The notes under the pieces were generated by a model, which was given only the letters and a program-made list of their open reading frames with translations, did no database searches and had not been told where the DNA came from. A stretch of 64,000 bases of DNA from contig JAQGBZ010000181.1 in NCBI GenBank assembly GCA_034687125.1, forward strand, positions 60,313 through 124,312, given 5' to 3'. This document shows, in pieces, positions 48,925-64,000 of this stretch. The position numbers and the translations under genes were made by a program. The DNA comes from Neelides folsomi (taxonomy: Eukaryota > Arthropoda > Collembola > Neelipleona > Neelidae). How positions within the stretch are numbered: position 1 is the stretch's first letter; the number at the start of each line of letters is the position of its first letter.

Positions 48925-49355
48925 CAAGTACTGTTGGATTTGGATAGCCTGCCCAGTTCGATTTATCCTAAATTTAATTATTCTTAGCAACAACTCAAGT
49001 TTCTCTTTTTGCAAGATCTTCATAATATCATATTAATTATCAATTCAATAATATGAATAAATACAGAATCTGTAGAATCCCAGCATTAGCTTCAAAATGT
49101 TGAATTAATGATGATCGAATTTGAAATTTAAAAAACTCCTATTTCTCATTTCAGAGGACTTCATTTTTCATAACTCAAATTTGATTAAATTCTTATTATT
49201 TTTGTGTTTTCATTGTTTTGTGATCATTGTAAGATATGAAAGGGTTTTTTAATTTTCAAATTATGTCTTCTTTAATTCAACATTTCATGCTGGGAGGGAT
49301 TCTATTTATTCATATTGATATTTGATAGTTATCTAAATCCAACAGTAACTATTCT
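48925..49355. mobile_element. Inverted-repeat element in the PNRC-like 5' intron
   Basis: GTACTGTTGGATTTGGATAG near 48928 and its near complement TATCTAAATCCAACAGTAAC near 49330 define the ends, and the block TTAATTATTCTTAGCAAC inside is shared with 17300-17590. The 5' leader of the PNRC-like gene appears to splice over it. Confidence 0.6.
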
Positions 49356-49437
49356 AACTATGATGTTAACGATGTTTTATTATTGTTTAAAATTTCATAA
49401 TGGTAATTTTAATTATTTTAGCTTAATCGCAATAAAA

Positions 49438-49863
49438 ATGAAAAGTGTGCGGACATTACGGAGCCCCACCGGAGCAATTTCCCGAAGCCCGAGCAAGGAC
49501 ATCACCGTTATCGGCGAGTTCTACGCGGGAGCGAAGTTCGATACGCTTCCTCCTGTTTCGTCTCTACCATCGCCGCCGAGTCATTGGACAAATGGGACGA
49601 ACTCGCAACATTCCTCACCACTTCCAATGTCTCCGCTTCAGTCCATCAATTTGGCTACTCTCTTCGGTTCCCCATCTGGGAAGATAGAGCAAGCCAAGAA
49701 GCTCGAGTCACCCAAGAGAGGTCAAGTGAAGAAGGAAGCGATCAATGCATCTCAATGTTCAACTCAACAGCTCGCTTCGTCCGTCCTCCCGCAAGAATCA
49801 CAATGTTTCCTGAGCTCAAACGGGTGGGGGTCGGATCCCTATTACTTAACATGTAAACAGTAA
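49438..49863 (+). CDS. PNRC: PNRC-like protein (nuclear receptor coactivator / decapping cofactor family)
   Basis: The ATG at 49438 opens 141 codons in a GC-rich exon whose acceptor (TTATTTTAG) is at 49421. A good donor, GAAG|GTAAGA, ends a probable 5' leader exon at 48685. Residues 28-50 contain FYAGAKF and LPSPPSHW, matching the conserved YAGAKF...PPSPSVLPKPPSHW block of vertebrate PNRC1 and PNRC2. That proline motif contacts the decapping protein Dcp1, linking PNRC2 to mRNA decay and to nuclear receptors. The rest is Ser-, Pro- and Lys-rich and looks disordered (NLATLFGSPSGK, LESPKRGQVKKE). Family placement rests mainly on this one motif. The C-terminal LxxLL-like box of vertebrate PNRC2 is not evident. 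A different 3' end by splicing is possible (see 51331-52993). Confidence 0.65.
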   Translation: MKSVRTLRSPTGAISRSPSKDITVIGEFYAGAKFDTLPPVSSLPSPPSHWTNGTNSQHSSPLPMSPLQSINLATLFGSPSGKIEQAKKLESPKRGQVKKEAINASQCSTQQLASSVLPQESQCFLSSNGWGSDPYYLTCKQ

Positions 49864-51330
49864 AATGCCTGTTTAGCCCTACTACATAGGCCTCTCGCCA
49901 AAAATATTTTATTTGGAAAGAGCACAATTTTAAAATAATTATCAACAAAAAAAATTTTCCCATACTTGTCCCCTTTTTTATAAAATTAATTTAAAAAATA
50001 ATTAAACTTTGAGTAGAGTAAACTCTCCAACAATAAGAACAAATTCGTTAAATGGAAAATATATATTAATCTTGATACAGACTATCAATGCATTCGCATA
50101 CAATGCTTGTATAGTTGATCATGTATCATTCATGTATCATCGTTGATCATGAGATCCAATAACGATTTTATTGTAATATAATCTTCTACCAACCAAGAAG
50201 AAAGTGCGTTTAATGTTAAGTGTTGGGAGCTCAGGAATCACTCGAATATAAGGAAATCTCTGTATCGAAAAATTCTCATTCCTTTAAAAAGGAATTCAAA
50301 GCAATGTTAGAATTGTGTTCTATTAAACTCATAAGTCAATTCAAATGTCATAAATAAGTATAAGAAGTTTATAACGATGTATTAATTTTAATTAATAATG
50401 TATGTTAATTATACACGAAATTTGAAGACTCTACGTAAATACATACTTAAACATATGTAGTATCTTTTGATCTCAAATGAGTGGGAAAATTAACTGTTTT
50501 TATAATTATTTTGAAATACAAAAGTCGATAATTATTGTTTTACATCTCTTTCCACTCAACAACAGAATGTAATCCCCTTTAGTTTATAATGGACATATTT
50601 CTGTAAGGTCCATTTTTTCTCAAAACTCATTTGTTACCTATATATTCTAAAACATTAGGCGAGGATTTTAAAAGAAAACGTAAATACTGGTTTAATAGTC
50701 AAGCCTGACGCACCCTGAGAATTTAAAATCTTGTTTATTTCCAAAATTAACCTCAACCACGAGGAATAAATTAGGCAACTTTAAAAATTCATTTGTATTT
50801 AATATTTATTGTGTATGTATTTGTACATATACATACATAATTTTATTTCCTGATAAAGTTAATATTATTTAAACGTATATAGTTATATTGTTCATTTATA
50901 TTTAAATTTTACGCATTTACAAGTTATATTTCATTATTATAAAGGCAACGACAATGAAAGATTAAAAATTTCAAAATTTTGCCATAGAAATGCCATTTTC
51001 CATTTTTAAATTCTCAGGGTGTGTCAAGCTTGACTATTAAAGTTCTCTCTTAATGTGAGTAATCTATCTATAGCCCCAAAATTATATTTGTGTGAAATTT
51101 ATAATTTCAAATGACCTCTATCTCCTATCACTATGTAAAATACCTACATGTGGTTTGAATTCGAAAAATTCCTTTCACTCGTATTATTTATAAACTATTG
51201 GATGAAAAATTGAAGTCTCGATGATCTCATGATAAAATTATTTAGATTACATTTTAATCAGTTTCCTAATATCTTCCATCTGAATTCTCTTGAAATGTTT
51301 TTCTTGGATTTGCCGAAAGGTGAATTCTAG
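49864..51330. other. AT-rich, nothing recognised
   Basis: Probable 3' untranslated region or intron downstream of the PNRC-like open frame. No repeat or exon stands out. Confidence 0.5.
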
Positions 51331-52993
51331 GGTCCTTCGGGACCCGCAAAATCTCCGAAGAGCAAAAACAAAATCGCTTCGGCGGTTGGGTCTCATGATC
51401 CATTTTATTTTCAGCTTATAAATCAAGACTTGGGAGGAGACTCGGACTCTAAATGGGTATCAAAACATTTTTAATTATATAAATCACTATAATAAGAAAA
51501 ATAAGGTTTAAAAAGAAGGGTTAAAGGTATATGTAATTTTGAATTATATTTTTAAAAATACATTACCTACTTATTTCGGATATACAGTATTTGTAAGAAA
51601 TCACAAAGCTTTAATACTTAGTTTCCCTACAAAAGGTTACATATAAGAAATCGTAGAATAGTTTTTAATATTTATATTGATATATTTTTTAGGATTTATG
51701 TAAATGGAAATTATTAACACTTAAGAGTAAAAAAATAGTCAACGTAGTAGATTTGGGATTGTTGCTAATCAATTGAAATAATTTTAGCTTTCATCTAGTA
51801 TATGTAACGCAAGCTTTTGATTTTGAGATACCTAATCGTTATAATACCAAATATAGTATATACAACTTTCTAGAGCGAAGATTGGTACTAAAATTGCAAA
51901 GATTAGAGGAAGCTGAAGAACTATGAACTATGTTTATGTTTATAAGAACTGTTTCACTTCTAAAAATTCTAAGTATAAGCATAAGTAAACCATTAATAAA
52001 TATCTGTAAATTAATCACTCACTCAACATTTCTAACGATTTCTAGCCCCCCAAAACTACTCATACTTATACAAAGCCATTATTATATAAGAGCACATAGT
52101 ATTAACTCAGTTACTATAAGAATGATCATTTAAAGCACATATTACTATTACTTATAACATATTTTCAAACAGCCTCTGAGCTCTTTGTCCTTTCATTTCA
52201 AAAAATTGGAAAATGAATTCATTTTTATAAAATACTCAATGAAATTCAACACATTATTACTAGATATTTCCATGGATACTAATTTTATAGCCTATGTGCT
52301 CTTACATAATAATGGCTTGGTATACCCTTTTTTATAGAACGATGAAGGAAAATTGCCCGGAATAAAATTATTACCTACTAGAAAGCTGTTTTTATATAAA
52401 ATTAGATTTTTAAAAAAATAAAATAAACAAACTCTTGAATCTTTGTCTTTAAAAATATTAGCTTGACCCCCGTGGCGTGGTATCTTTCCGACCCGGGACA
52501 TCTTTCAGCCAAATACGGTATTCTGTATATGCCTACCTATAAAGAAATTGCATTGACAATTATTTAGGTTGTATCGTATTACACGCGTATATTATATTAT
52601 CAATATATTATTCAAGCTTGATTTTTATTATTGAATTTTCAAGATTAAATTATTTTTGTAAAAGTGGGAATTTTCATTATATAAGTATTTAAACGTATGA
52701 TTATTGCAAAACAAGATTTTACTACTTCACTAACGATTGCCCAAATTTTATTCCACAGCACAATAAATATAAAATGATATAACAATAAATATTTAGGGAC
52801 GATAAAAAGGCCTCAGAGATGCAAAGATCCCTGCTTTGTATTGATTATATTATATGATTTATACGAAAGAAAAAATAATTGGGAGAGATTGGGGAAATGA
52901 TGGTAGACATGGAACATGGTCCAGTAATAACTCCATGTTCAATACTTCACTTTCTTGCAGATCTTTAACGCGCTCTCATTGCTATTCGACTAA
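51331..52993 (+). other. Two unassigned candidate coding exons
   Basis: 51331-51456 is GC-rich, open, 126 bp, and bounded by an acceptor (TGAATTCTAG) and a possible donor (AAATGG|GTATCA), both phase 0. It encodes GPSGPAKSPKSKNKIASAVG, then SHDPFYFQLINQDLGGDSDS. A possible terminal exon, 52961-52993 (acceptor TTTCTTGCAG), would add IFNALSLLFD and a stop in the same phase. A phase-0 donor inside the PNRC-like exon (CAA|GTGAAG at 49725) could join them to that gene as an isoform; this is speculative. They could also belong to an unseen gene. Confidence 0.35.
52076..52316. mobile_element. 241-bp MITE, AGAGCACATAG family
   Basis: Left GCCATTATTATATAAGAGCA and right TGCTCTTACATAATAATGGC are near-perfect inverted repeats that continue through CATAG. 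The interior matches 5316-5540 in reverse orientation. It is the most complete copy of this family in the window. Confidence 0.85.
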
Positions 52994-53961
52994 AGTTTAC
53001 AAACCTCGTCTACCTCGTGTTTATTCCTCAGCCCTTTTACCTTTATTGCCCATATTTATATCATAAATGGGTACATGCAAACAACCTTTGCGTTTATAAT
53101 TCCTTTTATAATAATTACCAATTCCAAATACCTAATAATTCTTCAGCAATTAATATAATTTTGTAAAACGCGACACTGTAAATATTTTACAGCATATTTA
53201 ATCTCTTTTACATATTTATTAATGAAGATATATTACAATATCATAATTATAAAATTAGCTGTACTTACACTATTTTTATGAGCAGAATAATTTTTATTTT
53301 ATTAGTATTCGAATTATTGTTGTACTTAACATAATGTAATTTACATATTTTGATTTTTATTCTTTAGGCATTTAACCAAATTTATTGTATTCAATCCCGA
53401 TCTAAAACCCAGAGTGAACCGTGGACCCGAGTGAACCGTTTGAAAGCCTTGTATGCAAGCAGAGGTCCATAATGGAATTTCTGTCCTTTTATCAATAAGA
53501 GTGGATGTATGATCAAGATGTGAGTAGTCACGCGAGGATCTCCGCCATCACCATGACTCTGATTATGATGAGGTCAACAGCTTTCCTTAGTCGCCCTCAC
53601 CGGTACATCGATCCTCACTCACTCACTCGCCAACTTCGGTCGGATAACCTCATTTTAAATTACAACCGTTTTAATTTACACTTACGCATAGACACCCTAA
53701 TTACAAACTTAGCTTTTATGGTTATCGCCATTTCAGTACATAAATATAACATACAAAATATTCATATCATATTTTTCATTAATTTATAGTTGGCATTTGA
53801 AAATTGTTTCATTTTATCCGCCGTTCAACAGTGATGTTCGGAATCTATATTTCCTTGAACAAAAAATTTTAAAACATTTTATTTTTGCAATATAAAATAG
53901 TTTTCGATGATGATTCTCCGATTTAAGTGCCACGGACAAAAAAAGTATGAAGAGTTGAATA

Positions 53962-57529
<3,568 letters not shown>

Positions 57530-58379
57530 ACTAATCCACCTATTTTCTTTCAATTTTTTATCCTTGATTTCTTATTTAAATTTCAGATTTGTTGATCTCT
57601 CTTGTATAAAAATAATATTTCGAAAATTACTGTATGAGTACATGGTACATGTAAAAAAATAACTTCGTTTCATTAGCAGTAAGACTAAAATGTATAAAAG
57701 AAAAAAAATTAATAGGTTTTTAATAAATAAGCGTTGGGTCGTGTTGAACTGCGTTTTTAAGTTTAATTCTTAATCCTTTGAACAAACGTAGTTCAAACTG
57801 ACCAACTTAAAATGATTACAAAATTATTTGTACATAATTATGTACCATACATGGTTTAAATAATTTACATATATAGGGAGACCAAAGATAAGACTACTCT
57901 AGGTTTTACTTTCTATATAATAAAATTACCTAATATCATTGTAATTAAATATTTTATTGTTATCAATTTCTATAATTAAACAAAGAAAGCAATAAAAAAT
58001 TTTCATTGAGATTTTTATGATGTAAATGGACAGACGAACTTCAATAAACGATTATAATAATTAACGAATAAAATTTATGAATTTACTCATTATTGAGTCA
58101 TTATACATAATTAAGGTATGCAAAAACAAGTAGTGCCAGAATTAAGTTTACACATGGGGATTATAAAAACATATGTATAGATACTTAGGTACGCATGTAA
58201 AATAACATAAAATTCTATATGCGAAAGTCATATCGGCATATGATTTCAATGTCCCAATGTAAACTTATAAATTCTGGTTTGTTAAATCAATCACAGTTTT
58301 ATTAAAATTTAATTGTGAAACACAACGTCGGAGATTTTAAAATGTTAATTGTTTTTATATTTGGCATCTCGGGGAGGCG
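57530..58379. other. Convergent intergenic region
   Basis: Contains the 3' untranslated regions of copine (plus) and lipase (minus). AT-rich; no other feature recognised. Confidence 0.6.
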
Positions 58380-59947
58380 TTAATAGGATTGTATGAGAGA
58401 AATTATTTTTCCGTAAAGAATGGTCGGGGCGTCCGGAGCGACCATGAAGTCCATATGGTCAAAGTCGTCTCTTTCGACCCTGTTGTTTGAGACTAGATTC
58501 GTAATCTTTGAAGCTAACATTATGACGTCCTTGGGATTGACGATGAAATCCTCATCACCGTAAAACATAGCCACGGGGACGGAAATGAGGGAAAGGTCAT
58601 AGTCAGGTGGGACAAGAGTCCCATAGACTTCTACATTCTTCGTTTCTCCATAGTTGAACTTTTCAAAGTTTTTGAAACTAACAATTTGTGCATAATGTAG
58701 AAGCGTCTTCGTCGAAGAACCAGCGGGAAATTGAGAAAGGAACAATGACGCATTCTAAAACAAACAAGAATAACAATAAGTAATAGTAATAAGTAAACAT
58801 TTATTTAACATTAAATTGAAGTTGGTATTCAAAGTTTATAATTAACAACAATTAACAATTATTTTTGAGGTGGAAGTTTGATGATTATAAAATTCCTTAC
58901 TTCTTTAATATGCATTTTATTTCCTCCGTTGAATAAAGTTAGGGGATCTGCGAATGTTTTTCCAACGATATTAACAACCCAGTCAGGAAGCCAATTGGGA
59001 AGAGCTGGTCCAGGGAGAAATTCTTTCATCCAGAACTCCTGCAAAAATATTAAAGTATAGTATTAAAATTAAATAAGATTTTTTAATTAGATAAATGGCA
59101 GGGCTAATGAATAAAGTTTACATAAAATAATAAAAAAATTGTGTACTATACCCAAGTTAAGATATCGGCAAAAGGAGCCAACAGGGCCAACGGAGATTTC
59201 ATATTATGGACAAATACGGCCGGAGCAGCCGCGACCATGAACTTCACTTTCTTGTTGTACTCGGGATTTTCGATCATAGCAATGAAGAACATGCAGCTGC
59301 CCATCGAATGCCCAATCCAAAATAAATCTTCGGCTCCTGTAGCATCCAAGGCGTAATCAATCACGGCAGGAACGTCGTATTTCCCCATTTCATGGAAAGA
59401 GAAATCCCAAAATGGCCCCGTGTTCGGATCAATGCTCACATGTCGACGGGAGTGTCGATTTCCTCGAGCATTGCCCAACCAAACGTCATAACCCGAATCG
59501 GATAGTAGGAAAGCTAAACAACGATTAAGCATGTTTAAGTTATTTAAATGACAATCAATTGTCTAACTTTAAATAATTCAGATAGATAAATGTATTGGAT
59601 TTTATAAAATATTATTATTAAATATTTTATTAAATATTGTTAAATATTTACTTCAAAATACCTAGTGATTTTTCGTTTAATAGAAGCCAATCCATTGCTG
59701 AACCGAGAAATCCATGTTGTAACCAAACAACTTTTTTGTTCTGTTTCACAATTTCTTCGTTTATACGATGAGGGATTCTGAAGGCCTTTAAAATGTATCC
59801 ATCGGCCGTTGTTATTCTGTGAGTCTCGACAATATACCCATATTTAGTAATTATCTCTTCGATTGCGGACTTCTTCCGGTCGATGTCGTCCATTCTTCTT
59901 GCTTCGTGTCTAAAAAGAGGAGTTCGAAATAATCGTTTGAGGAACAT
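58380..59947 (-). CDS. Acid-lipase-family alpha/beta hydrolase
   Basis: Exons 59947-59662, 59513-59152, 59038-58901 and 58754-58380 join in phase (386 residues). The family (lysosomal acid, gastric and insect Lip1/Lip3-type lipases) hydrolyses triglycerides and sterol esters. The N-terminal lipase-associated region has HRITTADGYILKAFRIPH; the oxyanion turn is HGFLGSAMDW (78-87); YDVWLGNARGN (104-114) is diagnostic; the nucleophile is S165 in GHSMG; the acid is probably D331 in YGDEDF; the base is H362 in FDHMDF. All catalytic parts are present. The N-terminus, MFLKRLFRTPLFRHEARRMD, is not a normal signal peptide, although most relatives are secreted or lysosomal. A 5' leader exon with donor GTT|GTAAGT ends at 60626 and contains a short upstream open frame; a missed exon carrying a signal peptide cannot be excluded. 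Confidence 0.92.
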
Positions 59948-59956
59948 TGGAAAACA

Positions 59957-62286
59957 CTTAAAATTTTAAGTAAAACTCACAAAACCTCTCCAAGGGAAGC
60001 TTGCGTAAAAATAAATCAAATCTCAATTTTACACAACATTTCCATACAAATTGTGAATATTGAGGAATGTTGTACTAATTAGCCTAATAACTAACGTAAT
60101 GAAAATAACACGGAAAGACCTTTCTCACGATCAAAATAATATAAGTTTAATGAGTAGATAGACATGAGAAAACGCCTCATGTGAAATAAAAGAAACATTT
60201 TAATAAAAAAAATACCTTTTTGATAATATTACAAATATTTAGCTATTTATCGTTAAACATTATGATAGGTATAATCGATTGATTGGATTGCAAACTTTAA
60301 TAAAAACATACGCTTGATAAAAATGAGGAATAGCAAACAATAAAATCCTTGACAAATACACCTTTTGATTGAACCCATTTCAAATTAAAACAAATATATT
60401 CAATTCTATCATTAGTATTTATTTTTGATTAAAAGGTCATATATATATATTACATTGGTAGTCATATTACAACCATATTGGTTTTCGTCTTCATAATTTA
60501 AAATGTAATTAGAGATATTTTGAAATATTAAAAGTGATTGTTCTTAATTTAAACCAAATAACTCAACAAAATCGTGGGGATCATTATATGGAATATATTT
60601 TTAAAATATGAATAAAATTACTTACAACTTTGAAGGTCTTTAATTACAATGAATGAAAACTGAAGAATTTTTTCCTAAACCCCATTTCAGTCGAAAGTGA
60701 CAGTTGAACAGCTGAAACTGATGAGCCACTTTTCGATTTTACTTCTCCCTTTCCTTTAGGGAAACCCTCCATACATGTAATTTCCTATTTAAGGCCGCCA
60801 ACACAAAAGCACATTATAGGGATATATCTACATACATATAGATAGCGCACATATTTTCACCGTCTCCACAATTCTGTACGTAGTGGTAAGTACCTAACTT
60901 AGGTACTTAAAATTTTATATAAGCTTTTATATAAACTTTTGCGTTATCTTTTCCATATCCACGAACTTTATTATTTAATAAATTCCAGGCAAATGTAAAG
61001 TAAAGCCTATGCTTTAAAAAGTGCCAGAACTCATTTAACATCTATAGGTAAGTATACTATATATTGTATTTATAAACACAATATATTTATTTACCACTTT
61101 TGGTAACAAATTGACAATCATCCTTTTTCACATTATTGAATGGATTTTTAAATCAAATATTTCTTGAATAATAAATATATAATATACTTTAATTTAATTT
61201 AATACTTGCAAATCTAATTTTAATTATCTCTACTATCTATTTAACAATACTTAATACATACATATTTAATAATTATATAATATAAATTACATCTTAATTT
61301 TACCTATCTAATACTCCTTATCTCGTGTATAACATCCCGTCTTGTTTCGGGTTTCACTGATGATGTTTATTTAGTGCCTACTTTATCCTATCTCAATATA
61401 TCAATGTACTATACTAACTTAATAAATGAACCATTATTATTATTATATATAAATATAAAAATTCATTACTTTTATGACATCCCTGTAGATATTATATTAG
61501 GTACATATTTTGAAATACGAATTTAAATAAATTACATAAAGCAAAGCACATCCGCTTTTTATTCTGTTGAAACACAGATAAAAAAGTAATAATGAGTACA
61601 AATGGTTAGATAGGGGATGGATAACATACATAATAGCTGAATCCGCGTTTTTTGTACATCTAATATCTACACTTATTATTATAGTAACTACATATTATAT
61701 TTATATACATACGATCATAAATATGTATTAATTTATCTAATATGTTTGCCATGCTTTTAACTTGTAAATAAAGGGTATGTTAATAAATATAAATTTAATA
61801 TGAAATGATGGTGTGCCAATTTATTGTAAATTGTAATCCCCAAGCTAATTCTAAACGAATCCTACCATTTAGAATATGTTATGTTATATATTAAATATAA
61901 GGCAGCACAGCAATGACCTTTTTTAATTTAACCATTTCTAAATTAAAAATTATTTTTATGGGATATTCTATGCAATTACAATAATGTAAAAGTGCAAATT
62001 TTTCAAATTCAAGGGGATAAAATAGGTTGAATATGTGATCATGGGTCAACTAACATTAAATAATTTCTGGGGTAAAAATTTAAGGCCAACACAAAACATT
62101 ATTAAAAAGGTCCGTTATGGTATGGCTCTCAGACAATAACTATAACTTACGTTAATTATTAGTGCAAAGTGCAAAAATATATTATATTATTGGAGTTCCC
62201 GATTATATTATTGCAGATTAATATATTTTAAGTATATAATTAATTTTAATTCATAAAGAAAAACTTTTAAGTTTAAATTGAATTTA
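59957..62286. other. Intergenic with probable 5' leader of the lipase gene
   Basis: A minus-strand leader exon of about 60780-60626 is suggested by a GTAAGTAA donor and higher GC content; the matching acceptor is at 59957-59958. The remainder up to 62286 is very AT-rich and includes the 3' flank of the DAN-like gene. No coding exon recognised. Confidence 0.45.
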
Positions 62287-63916
62287 TTAATGTTCCGACG
62301 CATGTAATCGGTGTCTTTTCCTAGAGTCTTGATGAACATCTTCATCATCATCTGATGGAATTTTATTTTCTTTAATCATAGCTTCTTCGTCGGCATTTCT
62401 TAAGAATTTAGACTCTGTGGAATCACTGCGGAGCTTTTTCAGAGTTGGTTCGTCAGTTTCAACATCGTCAAAGTCTGCATAGCCATCTTCATCTGAGTCG
62501 CCAAGGTACTTCAATGGTATTGTCTCTCCCTTTGTATTGAAATTAAAAAATTAATTATTTTCCAATTATTCCCTAAAAATTTTCAATTGGGAAAGCAAGA
62601 TTCAAGTTCAAACTGTCGATTTTATTAAAAAAAATGATTATACAAAATATAATGTAAAATACAAATAAGCCAAGAAAGAATTATAAAATAAAATACAATT
62701 AAATTTCTGGAAAAATAAAAGTTTTTTATAATTAAAAGTTCAAAATCTAATTTTTATTAAGATTCTTACATTCTTGCATTCATTTAAATTTGAATTAATT
62801 TAGAGATTATATGTTAAGTAAGCGTCTAATTAGGAATGTCACTTTTGTGAATATTAAGACACTTGTAAAATCGCCAAAATTATGTATTATGTCATCTTAC
62901 AATGCGAATAAAATTGAATTGAAATTGAAATCTAGAGGTCATAGGAAAAGACTATAAATTTTTTTATATTTAAATATAAAATCATGTTACATCATCGTCG
63001 TTTGTTTCTTCAGGATCTGATGGCGGATGTCGTAATTTGTTATCATAACAATTAACACAGCTGCAATTGAGAATTATTTCTACCCTCTTAGCTTGCTGAT
63101 ACAGTTCTCCAGTTTTTTCTCTGGTGCAATTTAGCATCACCTGAATAAAAGATAATTAATAATAGTAATTATATTGTATAAATAAATAAATATAAAACAC
63201 ATTACAACTACAGAATAGTATTATAATTGTCTATATAGTCCGGATCCCAAGTAAGCACGTGAAGAAGCTTTAAACTCTTTTCTCTACTATAATACATATA
63301 TAATAGTTTTGAAAGGGATATTTTAAGGATAAATGACTTTCTGCATCTAATAATTACTCCATATTATAACTACTCCACGGACAAGCTGGGGACTCGTGCT
63401 GATGAGCAGTTTACATATATGGTATGGTATACATTGTTTTACTAACAAATGGAAGATATGCAATTGTAATTATTGATGTGTAGTAGAGTTAATGAGTAAT
63501 GGTTATCAACGTACAACTATTGAAGAAGTGTTTGTTGGTCTACAGGCATCACAATATGGTGGAATTCCTTCTTCGTCTCCTCCATCTGTTTTAGGAACAG
63601 TGTAGGAGAAACATGCTCCAAGACATACTTTGTTGTCAATTGTTGTTGGAGAACATTCGGGGGGTGCAGTAATTTCCTGGCGTATTGCTTCCGCTTGACA
63701 CCATGAATGACGCTCTGGGTAAAGTGCCAAGTTGTGGACCTTCAAATTAATACAATATTAGTATTATGTTATAAAATATTGAAGATACATCTACCTTTAT
63801 AAAATTCCAGTCTTTGTACTATTAAGCGAACATTTCTCACTTACTACAACAGTGGGGGGCTGAATTACAAATGCCACTCTGATCGGAATCTTTCCGTTCA
63901 AAAAATGACAGGCCAT
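62287..63916 (-). CDS. NBL1: DAN/NBL1-type cystine-knot BMP antagonist
   Basis: Exons 63916-63845, 63739-63515, 63140-62991 and 62529-62287 join in phase 0 (229 residues). The cystine-knot domain (about 36-143) reads WCQAEAIRQEI, CLGACFSYTVP, CDACRPTNTSSIV, VMLNCTREK, VEIILNCSCVNC, closely following vertebrate NBL1 (DAN), which binds and blocks BMPs outside the cell. PPTVVVHNLALYPERHSWC also aligns with the NBL1 segment after its signal peptide. The tail from about 144 is long and acidic (DSDEDGYADFDD, DDDEDVHQDSRKRH), longer than in vertebrate NBL1. The start ATG at 63916 has an in-frame stop three codons upstream. Its N-terminus (MACHFLNGKIPIRVAFVIQP) is a weak signal peptide, so an alternative first exon beyond the window is possible. 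Confidence 0.85.
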
Positions 63917-64000
63917 TTTTTTTAATTTAATCGATCGTCTTTGAGAAATCTGCGACAATGCGGGTTTTGGCAAGAAAGAGAAACATAAACTTTTGAAATA

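Noticed and set aside
53505-53789. 94-codon plus-strand frame upstream of copine
   Set aside because: Only its first half is GC-rich; it cannot join the copine ATG exon, which has an in-frame stop just upstream. More likely promoter or leader.

Overview
This is AT-rich nuclear DNA of an animal. The genes are split into many short exons with GT-AG introns and a dense load of short inverted-repeat transposons. Gene content points to a non-insect arthropod, most likely a crustacean such as a copepod. There is a Sidestep-type immunoglobulin receptor and an arthropod-type troponin C, as in insects, but also a copine and a DAN/NBL1-type cystine-knot protein, which I believe insects such as Drosophila lack. 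The species assignment is inference; the gene calls rest on reading frames that I joined by hand across splice sites with phase checked at every junction.

Layout. 1-4284: no exon recognised; it probably holds the rest of the Sidestep-like gene. 4285-13300 (-): ten exons of a Sidestep-like cell-surface receptor with signal peptide and four Ig domains; its 3' end is outside the window. 13301-20101: intergenic, with two GC-rich islands, several MITEs, a 24-bp minisatellite and a 715-bp foldback element. 20102-20510 (+): three-exon gene for an 81-residue single-span membrane protein of unknown function. 22185-23070 (+): two-exon gene for a 241-residue secreted protein of unknown function. 26043-35293 (+): K+-dependent Na+/Ca2+ exchanger (SLC24/NCKX), eight exons. 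36977-39761 (-): Neuralized-type E3 ligase with only one NHR domain. 43274-46170 (+): troponin C, six exons. 49438-49863 (+): PNRC-like protein, followed by two unassigned candidate exons. 53962-57529 (+): copine. 58380-59947 (-): acid-lipase-family hydrolase. 62287-63916 (-): DAN/NBL1-type BMP antagonist.

These neighbours do not form an operon or a visible pathway. Loose themes are calcium (NCKX, troponin C, copine) and cell-cell signalling or nervous-system development (Sidestep, Neuralized, DAN), but proximity in such a genome is weak evidence of shared function. The main non-genic content is a community of non-autonomous DNA transposons: Tc1/mariner-like MITEs with TACAGG or TACTCTCCA ends, a family ending in CCATTATTAT and containing AGAGCACATAG, a hAT-like element with an 8-bp target duplication, and an element with a visible empty site elsewhere in the window. 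I found no tRNA, rRNA, CRISPR, bacterial or viral gene cluster, and nothing I can call a wholly new system. The least explained items are the two orphan genes at 20-23 kb, the foldback next to the first of them, and the single-NHR Neuralized.
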